Source: CAIWHR01 sp963811685 | GTDB lineage: Bacteria > Pseudomonadota > Gammaproteobacteria > Burkholderiales > Casimicrobiaceae | Assembly: GCA_963811685.1 (NCBI GenBank) | Contig: CAWESK010000014.1 | Span: 1 to 64,000 of the forward strand | DNA length: 64,000 nucleotides | Reading direction: 5' to 3' | Shown here: positions 29,238-37,070 of the stretch, one piece after another | How the letters are laid out: each line of letters starts with the position of its first letter | Position numbering within the stretch: the first letter of the stretch is position 1 | The notes under the pieces: generated by a model | What the model saw: the letters and a program-made list of their open reading frames with translations, nothing else | Told to the model about the DNA's origin: nothing | Database searches by the model: none | Made by a program: the position numbers and the translations under genes

Positions 29238-30188
29238 CTATTCGGTGAAGAGCGAGCTCACCGACTCCTCGTTGGACACGCGCGTCATCGTCTCGGCGAG
29301 GAGCTGCGCGCACGAGAGCTGGCGGATGCGCGGACACGCCTTCGCTTCGTCGGTGAGCGGAATCGTGTCGGTGACGACGATCTCATCGAGCTCGGAGGCG
29401 CCGATCCGCGGGACGGCGCCGCCCGAGAGCACCGGATGCGTGCAGTACGCGACGACCTTGCTCGCGCCGTGCTCCTTGAGCGCGGTGGCCGCCTTGCACA
29501 GCGTGTTCGCCGTGTCGACGATGTCGTCCATGATGACGCACGTGCGCCCGGAGACATCACCGATGATATTCATCACCTCCGAGACATTCGCGCGCGGACG
29601 GCGCTTGTCGATGATCGCGAGCTCGGAGTCGAGACGCTTCGCGATCGCGCGGGCGCGGACGACGCCTCCGACGTCCGGCGACACGACGAGGAGATCCTGG
29701 TAATTCTGCTTCCACAGGTCGCCCAGCAGGATCGGCGTCGCGTAGATGTTGTCGACCGGGATGTTGAAGAATCCCTGGATCTGGTCGGCGTGGAGGTCCA
29801 TCACCATCACGCGCTGGACGCCTACCGTCGTCAGCATATCGGCCACGACTTTCGCGGTGATCGGCACGCGGGCCGAGCGCGGGCGCCGGTCCTGCCGCGC
29901 ATAGCCGAAGTAGGGCATGCACGCGGTGATGCGCCCGGCCGACGCGCGTTTGAGCGCATCGGTCATCACCATGATCTCCATCAGGTTGTCGTTGGTCGGA
30001 ACGCTGGTGGACTGCAGGATGAACACGTCGCGGCCGCGAACGTTCTCGAGGAGCTCCACCATCACCTCGCCATCGGAGAACTTGCCGACGACGCAACGCC
30101 CGAGGCTGATGTTGAGATGCCGGCAGACGGCCTCGGCGAGACGCGGATTCGCGTTGCCGGTGAAAACGCGCATGCGCTCGAAGGCCAT
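29238..30188 (-). CDS. prs: Ribose-phosphate pyrophosphokinase
   Basis: 316 residues. Conserved segments: FSDGEVMVELLENVRGRDVF, the PYFGYARQDRRPRSARVPIT ATP-binding flag, and the PRPP loop CVIMDDIVDTANTL. The enzyme makes PRPP from ribose-5-phosphate and ATP for nucleotide, histidine and tryptophan synthesis. The start at 30188 is set by homology (MAFERMRVFTGNANPRLA); the upstream open frame enters the tRNA-like repeat. In related genomes prs follows tRNA-Gln directly; here 2.3 kb of other DNA is inserted. Confidence 0.95.
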   Translation of the reverse strand: MAFERMRVFTGNANPRLAEAVCRHLNISLGRCVVGKFSDGEVMVELLENVRGRDVFILQSTSVPTNDNLMEIMVMTDALKRASAGRITACMPYFGYARQDRRPRSARVPITAKVVADMLTTVGVQRVMVMDLHADQIQGFFNIPVDNIYATPILLGDLWKQNYQDLLVVSPDVGGVVRARAIAKRLDSELAIIDKRRPRANVSEVMNIIGDVSGRTCVIMDDIVDTANTLCKAATALKEHGASKVVAYCTHPVLSGGAVPRIGASELDEIVVTDTIPLTDEAKACPRIRQLSCAQLLAETMTRVSNEESVSSLFTE

Positions 30189-30247
30189 GATCGCAGCGTC
30201 AGGCCTGCCGGGCCGCGCGGACAGCGGCGCGCGACGGCCCCGTCGCG

Positions 30248-30297
30248 AAATGGCTGGGGAGGAAGGATTCGAACCTTCGAATGCCGGAATCAAAATC
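30248..30297 (-). repeat. Partial tRNA-Gln copy (3' half), att-like direct repeat
   Basis: These 50 bases are identical to 32582-32631, the 3' part of the intact tRNA-Gln gene from the anticodon loop through CCA, plus three flanking bases. The match stops inside the anticodon stem at 30298. The rest of the tRNA is absent, so this is not a working tRNA. Confidence 0.92.
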
Positions 30298-30540
30298 GGA
30301 CAAGGCGAGCACCCCAGAGCAAGCCAGAGATCGCCAATAATAGCGTATTCAGTGGGTTACTTGTTCCCGCCTTCTCTCAGTTCTTCCCTTACGACAAAGA
30401 AGTATAGCGGCATGCATGATCTCGATCTGCGCATAGCGCCTGTACTCGCGGTGTCACGGCGCTCGCTGAGGACCGACGCTTGATCCTTCGTATAATTCAT
30501 TCTGCGCGGGACCTCCCGCGTGCAAATATCGCAGAGACCC

Positions 30541-32583
30541 ATGCAGAGAGTTGGCCGCAACGATCCGTGTCCGTGCGGTAGCGGGAAGAGGGCCAAGCAC
30601 TGTTGCCATCAACTGGCGATGGACCGGGCGCCGACAGGCGATGCCCGCGTCGCGACACCGACCGGTCGCCAGAATGCCTTCGCGCGCGTGGCTACGGACG
30701 CTGACGCGCATTTTAGGCAGGCGAACCACCTGCTGGCGCAAGGCAATGCGGAAGCGGCGGCCGAGCATCTCGAAAGCGCGCTTGCCATCAGGCCGGACTA
30801 TGCCGAGGCGTACATGACGCTCACGCAGGCCCTCTGGCAACAAGGCAAGCTCGATGCGGCGGCCGCGAGCTTGGAGAAGGGGCTGTCGCTGATGCCGGGT
30901 CATGCCGTGGCCCACAGCAATCTGGGCCTCCTGTATGGCAAGCTGGGCAAACGAGATGCGGCAGTCGAGAGCTTCAGGAAAGCACTTGCGATCAATCCGG
31001 ATTTCGCATGGGCTCATTGCAACCTCGGCAATGTTCTGGCCGCTGATGGCAACCTGCCAGCCGCGATCGAGAGCTATCGAAATGCGCTCGCAATCGATCC
31101 GAATCATGTCGAGACTTGGGTCAACCTCGGGAACACGCTCAACGCAAAAGACGATTTCGAAGCGGCAGTCGAGTGCTATCGGAAGGCACTCTCCATTAAG
31201 CCCGACCATGCCGTTGCCTGGGCCAATATCTGCGCACCGCTCCAAGCGCAGGGCAACCTCGATGCAGCAATCGACAGTTTCCGAAAAGCGCTGGAGCTCA
31301 GACCCGATTTTGCCGACGCTCAGAGCGGCCTACTGAACGTGTTGAGCTTCCATCCGGCGTACTCGCCCGCTCAGCGCTTGGCGGAAGCGCGGCGCTACGG
31401 CGCCGGCGTGACGGCACGCGCCAAGCCGTTCGACCGATGGCCGGCAGATCAGAACGTTTGCGCGCCACCCGCAAAGCCCCTGCGCGTCGGGTTGGTTTCT
31501 GGGGATCTGCGAACGCATCCGGTCGGATTCTTTATCGAAAGCATCCTCGCGCATTTCGATCCCGCCGAGGTCGAGCTGGTGGCGTATTTGACGTTGGCGC
31601 GGGAAGACGAGACGACCGCTCGCCTCAAACCCCGCTTTACCGCCTGGAACAGCATCGTCGATTTGGAGGACGAAGTAGCCGCTTCCAGGATTCGCAGCGA
31701 CGGCATTCACATCCTTATCGACCTCGCAGGACACACCGCGCACAATCGCTTGCCGGTTTTTGCCTGGAAGCCTGCCCCGGTACAGGTGAGCTGGCTGGGG
31801 TATTTCGCTACCACGGGCGTACCCGCGATCGACTATTTGCTGGCAGACCGTGTTTCGGTGCCGGAATCACTCCGCGAGCAATTCACCGAAACGATCTGGT
31901 ATCTGCCGGACACCCGATTCTGCTTCACGCCTCCTCCCGACAGCGCGCGCCTGCAGCCGGGGCCGCTTCCTGCGGTGCGCAATGGCTACATCACCTTCGC
32001 CTCCTTCCAGAATCCGATCAAACTAAACGACGCGGTACTGGCGGCGTGGGGACGCATACTCTCCGCACTGCCTGACGCGCGGCTGCGACTGCTGAATCGC
32101 CAAATGGACTACCCGCCCGCGCGGGCGCGCCTGCGGGACCGATTGCACGGATTTGGCATCGCGTCCGAACGGTTGACGATGGTCGGTCAGGTCCCCCGTG
32201 AAGACTACCTGGTGGCACACGCCGACGTGGATATCATTCTCGACACGTTCCCGTATCCGGGTGCAACGACCACGTGCGAGGCATTGTGGATGGGCGTCCC
32301 CACCGTGACTCTGGCAGGCGATACGCTGGTTTCCCGCCAAGGCGCGAGCCTACTCGCGTGCGCCGGGCTCGACGAGTGGATTGCCGGCGACGTGGACGAC
32401 TATGTTGCGCGGGCGCTGGCGCATGCCGCCGACGTCGATCGCTTGGCCCACCTACGTTCGGAGTTGCGGCAGAAAGTGCTCGCGTCACCGCTTTTTGACG
32501 CTCCCCAATTCGCCCGCAATCTCGTAACGGCGCTGCAGGAGATGTGGACGCGTCACTGCGCGACCAATGACGCCGTAGGCTAA
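30541..32583 (+). CDS. SEC-C/TPR/O-GlcNAc transferase-like (GT41) protein
   Basis: 680 residues. Domains in order: an N-terminal SEC-C zinc motif (GRNDPCPCGSGKRAKHCC, residues 5-22), about six TPR repeats (residues 50-275; for example FAWAHCNLGNVLAADGNLPA), and a C-terminal glycosyltransferase 41 domain (residues 300-670) with RVGLVSGDLRTHPVGFF, VQVSWLGYFATTG, YITFASFQNPIKLND and ILDTFPYPGATTTCEALWMG. GT41 enzymes move GlcNAc or other sugars to Ser/Thr of proteins. The ATG at 30541 gives the SEC-C motif its normal position; an in-frame GTG lies at 30520. The stop codon is formed by the first bases of the right-hand tRNA repeat. It is the only gene of the island, and its codon use is less GC-biased than its neighbours. 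Target and donor unknown. Confidence 0.85.
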   Translation: MQRVGRNDPCPCGSGKRAKHCCHQLAMDRAPTGDARVATPTGRQNAFARVATDADAHFRQANHLLAQGNAEAAAEHLESALAIRPDYAEAYMTLTQALWQQGKLDAAAASLEKGLSLMPGHAVAHSNLGLLYGKLGKRDAAVESFRKALAINPDFAWAHCNLGNVLAADGNLPAAIESYRNALAIDPNHVETWVNLGNTLNAKDDFEAAVECYRKALSIKPDHAVAWANICAPLQAQGNLDAAIDSFRKALELRPDFADAQSGLLNVLSFHPAYSPAQRLAEARRYGAGVTARAKPFDRWPADQNVCAPPAKPLRVGLVSGDLRTHPVGFFIESILAHFDPAEVELVAYLTLAREDETTARLKPRFTAWNSIVDLEDEVAASRIRSDGIHILIDLAGHTAHNRLPVFAWKPAPVQVSWLGYFATTGVPAIDYLLADRVSVPESLREQFTETIWYLPDTRFCFTPPPDSARLQPGPLPAVRNGYITFASFQNPIKLNDAVLAAWGRILSALPDARLRLLNRQMDYPPARARLRDRLHGFGIASERLTMVGQVPREDYLVAHADVDIILDTFPYPGATTTCEALWMGVPTVTLAGDTLVSRQGASLLACAGLDEWIAGDVDDYVARALAHAADVDRLAHLRSELRQKVLASPLFDAPQFARNLVTALQEMWTRHCATNDAVG

Positions 32584-32584
32584 A

Positions 32585-32661
32585 TGGCTGGGGAGGAAGG
32601 ATTCGAACCTTCGAATGCCGGAATCAAAATCCGGTGCCTTAACCAACTTGGCGACTCCCCA
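32585..32661 (-). tRNA. tRNA-Gln (UUG anticodon)
   Basis: 77 nt with an encoded CCA. The acceptor stem TGGGGAG/CTCCCCA, D arm, anticodon stem CCGGA/TCCGG with loop TTTTGAT (anticodon TTG) and T arm GAAGG-TTCGAAT-CCTTC all pair. It lies 68 nt downstream of ispE and serves as the insertion site of the neighbouring island. Confidence 0.97.
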
Positions 32662-32729
32662 GCGGGAAAACCCGGCGCGCCCGCGTTGTCGAGGGCGCGA
32701 AATGTACCACCTGGAATTCGTTCCGGGGA

Positions 32730-33566
32730 TCACGCGAAGGCCGCAAGCGGATGGCGGACGAGCGGACGGGCGACGAAGCCGTGCATGCCGGGCGGCCTCG
32801 CCTCGACGGCGTCCCGCGCCAGCTCGCCCGATGCAAACGACGCGAACACCGCACTCCCCGATCCCGTCATCCGCGCGTGCCGCGAATGCCTGCGCAATTC
32901 GGCCAGGGCCGCGCCGATCTCGGGATAGCGCCGCAGCGCCACCGCCTCGAGATCGTTCCGGCCATAACCCTCGGAAAAGACGTCCATTTTCGCCGACGGC
33001 GTGTCGCGTGTCAATTCTGGCGCCGCGAAGATGGCCGCCGTCGAGACGCTTCGCGCGGGCGCGATCACCGCAACCCACATCGGCGGCACCGTCACCGGCC
33101 GGAGGATCTCTCCGATGCCGCAAGCGAACGCCGGCTCGCCGAAAAGAAAGAAGGGAACATCCGCGCCGAGCGCGACACCGATCTCCATCAGGCGCGGGCG
33201 CGACAGCCGAAGATCCCACATCCGGTTGAGCGCAAGCAGGACCGAAGCGGCATCAGAGCTGCCGCCGCCCAGTCCGCCGCCGACCGGGATCCTCTTCGTC
33301 ACCGCGATGTCGGCGCCCCTGCTGCATCCGGTCGCGGACTTCAGTGCGTGCGCCGCGCGCACGGCGAGATCCGCTTCCTCCGGAACGTCCTGCCAGCCGC
33401 CGGCACGACGAATCGCGCCGTCGTCGCGCAGCGCGAGCGCGATCGTGTCGCCGAAATCGAGCGCGACGAAGAGCGTCTCCAGCAAATGCCGGCCGTCGCC
33501 GCGGCGCCCGGTCACGTGCAGGAAGAGATTGAGCTTCGAAGGCGCCGGGACGATCAGCGAGGGCAT
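32730..33566 (-). CDS. ispE: 4-diphosphocytidyl-2-C-methyl-D-erythritol kinase
   Basis: 278 residues of the GHMP kinase family. PAPSKLNLFLHVTGRRGDG opens it, the ATP loop is PVGGGLGGGSSDAASVL, and the C-terminal motif is MTGSGSAVFA. IspE phosphorylates CDP-methylerythritol in the non-mevalonate isoprenoid pathway. The start at 33566 is set by homology. It follows lolB by 57 nt and precedes tRNA-Gln, as is usual in Betaproteobacteria. Confidence 0.94.
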   Translation of the reverse strand: MPSLIVPAPSKLNLFLHVTGRRGDGRHLLETLFVALDFGDTIALALRDDGAIRRAGGWQDVPEEADLAVRAAHALKSATGCSRGADIAVTKRIPVGGGLGGGSSDAASVLLALNRMWDLRLSRPRLMEIGVALGADVPFFLFGEPAFACGIGEILRPVTVPPMWVAVIAPARSVSTAAIFAAPELTRDTPSAKMDVFSEGYGRNDLEAVALRRYPEIGAALAELRRHSRHARMTGSGSAVFASFASGELARDAVEARPPGMHGFVARPLVRHPLAAFA

Positions 33567-33623
33567 GATGCGATTGTCGCCGCCCGCGCGGCGCGGCGAA
33601 AGCCGGCGCGCGTCCTGCACGCT

Positions 33624-34199
33624 TTAGCGCCGGTCGAGGACGACGATGCGGACCTCGAGATCGGCTTGCGTCAGCTGCAGCCGCACCGGCGATCGCGCAT
33701 CGGCATCGGCGTACGCGTAGACGATTTCCCAGCCGTCCTGGCGGAGAACCAGCGCGCGTCCCATCGCATCCGTCTCGAGCGAATGCGGCGCATTCGTGCG
33801 CGGCGCGCCGGAAATCCACGCGGCGAGGCCGGCGACGGGAAGCGGCGCGCCGAGCGCGCGCTCGGTCAGCGCCGACCAGTCGTCGGCAATCTCGCGCCTG
33901 CCCTCGGAACGCGTGAGCTCGTAGTGCCGAGTCGCGGCGTCGCCGGAAATTTCCGCGACCGTCTGCCCGAGCGGGGTCGACACGATGAGTTCATCGCGCG
34001 GCGGCACATGCCGCCAGCTGAAATTCGCCGCGAGCGCCTCCGTGCCGCGACGCACGGACAAGCGGCCGTCGATCGCGAACGGCGCGTCGACCGCAGGCAT
34101 TGCGGAGGGCGGTGGGCGCGACGGCGTTGCCGCGCACGCGCAAAGCACGGCGGCGATCAGCGCCGCCGCGATCTTCCACGCCCGGCCGCGCGCCGCCAA
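33624..34199 (-). CDS. lolB: Outer-membrane lipoprotein LolB
   Basis: 191 residues. A lipoprotein signal (IAAALIAAVLCAC, lipidated Cys at about residue 22) precedes the LolB fold, with FAIDGRLSVRRGTEALAANF, LIVSTPLGQTVAEI and LPVAGLAAWISGAP. LolB receives lipoproteins from LolA and inserts them in the outer membrane. It starts 3 nt after the stop of the TPR gene and is followed by ispE, a standard arrangement. Confidence 0.9.
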   Translation of the reverse strand: MAARGRAWKIAAALIAAVLCACAATPSRPPPSAMPAVDAPFAIDGRLSVRRGTEALAANFSWRHVPPRDELIVSTPLGQTVAEISGDAATRHYELTRSEGRREIADDWSALTERALGAPLPVAGLAAWISGAPRTNAPHSLETDAMGRALVLRQDGWEIVYAYADADARSPVRLQLTQADLEVRIVVLDRR

Positions 34200-34202
34200 C
34201 GA

Positions 34203-36006
34203 TTACGGCGCGTGCCGGCGCATCGTCTCGAGCAGCACCGGATTGTCGGGAGTGGTCTTCAGCTGCGACTGCCACACTTCCCGCGCCCGCGCCTGCTCGC
34301 CCCTCGCCCACAGCACTTCGCCAAGATGCGCGGCGATCTCCGCGTCGGGCCGCTCGACGAGCGCGCGCCGGAGATAGTCCTCGGCGGCGTCGAGGTTGCC
34401 GAGCCTGAATTGCGCCCAGCCCATGCTGTCGAGGATGAACGGGTCCTTGGGATCGAGCTTGTGCGCGCGCTCGATCAGCGCGGCACCTTCCGCGGTTCGC
34501 TTCGTGCGGTCGACGAGCGTGTACCCCAGCGCGTTCAGCGCCTGCGCGTTCTCGGGGTTGAGCGCGATCAGCTGCGTGAGCCGCGCCTCCACGACGTCGA
34601 TCTTGTCGAGCTTTTCGGCGACCATCGCGATGTCGTACAGAAGATCGGGCTGATCCGGCTGCTCGACAAGCGCCTTCGTCAGCACCGCGTACGCCTCGGC
34701 GTTGTCGCCGGCATCGCGCAGAAGCTGCGCCTCGGCCTGTCGCACCTGGACCCGCTGCTCGATGGTGACGGCCGGGAGGTCGGCGAGATAGCGGCGCGCA
34801 TCCGCCATCCGGTTCTGCTTCGCGAGCATCGTCGCGGCGCGGAGTTTCGCCACCCACGCCCGCTCGCCGTCCGGAACCGCGCGGTAGCGGTCGTACGCGA
34901 GCGCGTAGCGCCCGGTTTCGTCGGCGATCTGCGCAAGGTAGAGCTCGACGCCGCCGTTCTCGTCGTAGTTTGCCTGCTTCAGGTCCTGGAACAATTTCTC
35001 GGCGCTGTCCCAGTCCTTCATCTGGACGGCGAGCGCCGCGATCGCGAACTCGTAGTCGCGATTGGCCTTGTCCGCGGCCCAGAAGCGCTCGAAGATCGCG
35101 CGCGCTTCGGCATAGCGCTTCTGCGCGACATAGAGCTCCGCCAGTGACCCGGCCGCGGCCTTCGAATCCGGATGCGCCTGCATGTAATCGATCAGATAGG
35201 CGATGGCCTCCGCCGGCGAACGCTTGCTCAGAATCTCGCCCTTCAGCATCGCGGCGCGTTCCCAGCCTGGCTTCAGGATCAGCGCACGGTCGATCTCCCG
35301 CAGCGCCGTCGACGACGTCGAAAGGTCGTTGAGCCCGGTATTCAACGCGGCGAGCGCAACGGCGAAGCGTGCCTCGGCGAGGTCGGGGTAAGGCTGCGCA
35401 ACCGATTCGACGAGCCGCAGCGTCGCCTGCTTGTCGGGCTCGTAGGCGAGCAGCCGGTTGAGTTGCATGAAGGCTTCGCCCAGAGCGGCGGGCGAGCTCG
35501 CCGCCTCGGCCAGCACCCGCTCGAGCTCCGCCTTGAGGTCGTTGCCCACGCCGGGGCTGTCAAATCCCTTCGTGCCGGCGCTGCCCGCAAGCGCTGCGAT
35601 CAGCTGTTTCGGCCGCTGCGCGGCGGGATCGATGTCGCTCCAAAGGCGCGCCGACTCGATCGACAGTGCGCGGGCGCGCGCCCCCACCGCGATCTCGGTG
35701 GCGCGCCGCGCGAGCGTGGGATCACGCGTTTCGCGGGCCGCTTCGAGGTAGGCGCGCGCCGCGAGCGCGGGCTCGCCGCGCTGCAGCGCGACGTCTCCCA
35801 GGAGCAGCCGGTACATGAGCTCGGGCGACATGCCCGCATCAGGCGCGCTGTCGGTTGCGAGCAGCCGATTGGGGTTGCGGGACAATCGCGCCGCCAGGCG
35901 ATTGACCGGTGCGCGGGGCGGGTTCCGGGGATTGCCCGTGCGCCAAACTCGCGGCCACGGCTCCCGAAATCGCGACGGCGATGGCAAAGCGACGAAAATG
36001 AGCCAA
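34203..36006 (-). CDS. Secreted tetratricopeptide-repeat protein (one frameshift)
   Basis: About 600 residues after correction. A signal peptide (RRFAIAVAISGAVAASLAHG) starts at a TTG (36006) with a GGAAG 6 nt before it. One extra base near 35900 shifts it from the main frame. The body has about ten TPR units, from LMYRLLLGDVALQRGEPALA to LGEVLWARGEQARAREVW. TPR proteins upstream of lolB are common in Betaproteobacteria and are expected in the periplasm as scaffolds; the exact role is not known. The gene is divergent from mutM across a 141-nt gap. Confidence 0.78.
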
Positions 36007-36147
36007 GTTCGACTTCCTGCGTTGTTGAGCGGTCGTCCCGTGTCGGCGGCGAGCGCTCGAATGTGCCGGACAGCTAACGAGTGTAGGGTATATTCGGCAG
36101 CGCAACAAACGATGGCGCCTCGCGGGCCCGAACCCCTGTTTTGAACG

Positions 36148-36963
36148 ATGCCGGAACTGCCCGAAGTCGAAACCACGCGCCGGGGACTCTTCCCGCTCGC
36201 GGTCGGCCACCGCGTCGTGGCCGCCAAAATCTACGACCGGCGGCTTCGCTGGCCGGTTCCGCGCTCGCTCGAAAAGAATCTGACGGGGCGGACCATCGAC
36301 GCCCTCGATCGGCGGAGCAAGTACTTGCTCTTCCGCGTGGGCGCCGACACGATGCTGATCCACCTCGGGATGACCGGGAGTCTCCGCGCATTCCGTGAAG
36401 CGCCGCCACGAACGTCGCACGATCACTTCGACATCGTTCTCGATTCGGGCGTCACGCTGCGCTACCGCGATCCGCGGCGGTTCGGCGCACTGCTGTGGCT
36501 GCGGCCGCCTGCAGAAAGGCATCCCCTCCTCGCCTCCCTCGGCCCCGAACCGTTCGACCCGGCCTGCGATGCGCGCTATCTGTGGACGGCGACGCGCAAG
36601 CGCAAGGCGGCCATCAAGCTCGCACTGATGGACAACGGCCTCATCACCGGCGTGGGCAACATCTACGCGAACGAATCGCTCTTTCGCGCCGGCATCCGCC
36701 CGACGATGCCCGCGCGGAGGCTGTCGACGCCGCGCTTCGCCCGATTGCTGGACGCGGTCCGGCAAACCCTCGACGATGCGATTGCGAAGGGCGGCTCGAC
36801 GCTTCGCGATTACGTCGGCAGCAGCGGCGAGCCGGGCTATTTCCAGCTCGACTACTTCGTTTATGGACGCGAAGGGCAGCCGTGCCGGGTTTGCGGCACT
36901 GCAATAAAATCCATCCGCCAAGGGGGGCGCGCGACCTCGTATTGCCCCCGCTGCCAACGCTAA
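36148..36963 (+). CDS. mutM: Formamidopyrimidine-DNA glycosylase
   Basis: 271 residues. Catalytic Pro2 and Glu3 (MPELPEVETTRRGL), the LDRRSKYLLFRV and TGVGNIYANESLFRAGI segments, and a C-terminal zinc finger (CRVCGTAIKSIRQGGRATSY followed by CPRC) are all intact. The enzyme excises 8-oxoguanine and ring-opened purines. A dynamin-like gene follows after 107 nt on the same strand. Confidence 0.95.
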   Translation: MPELPEVETTRRGLFPLAVGHRVVAAKIYDRRLRWPVPRSLEKNLTGRTIDALDRRSKYLLFRVGADTMLIHLGMTGSLRAFREAPPRTSHDHFDIVLDSGVTLRYRDPRRFGALLWLRPPAERHPLLASLGPEPFDPACDARYLWTATRKRKAAIKLALMDNGLITGVGNIYANESLFRAGIRPTMPARRLSTPRFARLLDAVRQTLDDAIAKGGSTLRDYVGSSGEPGYFQLDYFVYGREGQPCRVCGTAIKSIRQGGRATSYCPRCQR

Positions 36964-37070
36964 AACGCCGTCGGCGGCGGGATCCCGAACAGAAACCACG
37001 GATTCGGCACGGGAAATGCTTCCTACCCCGTGCTAAATTCGCAACCCGCGTCGCCGCTGCCACCCTGCCC

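Larger units (their letters stand above)
30248..32631. mobile_element. 2.3-kb island integrated at the 3' end of tRNA-Gln
   Basis: Two perfect 50-bp repeats 2,334 bp apart flank the insert. The intact tRNA is at one end (32585-32661) and the 3' tRNA fragment at the other, the usual result of site-specific integration into a tRNA gene. The insert breaks the ispE-tRNA-Gln-prs order, carries one gene on the strand opposite to its neighbours, and is visibly less GC-rich (near 57% in sampled lines). No integrase gene is present, so it would be a relic or a satellite mobilised from outside. The 30298-30540 part holds no gene but has a TATAAT at 30491-30496. Confidence 0.68.

Noticed and set aside
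30248..30297. A second tRNA-Gln gene
   Set aside because: The 5' half, including the acceptor and D arms, is missing, and the anticodon stem cannot form.
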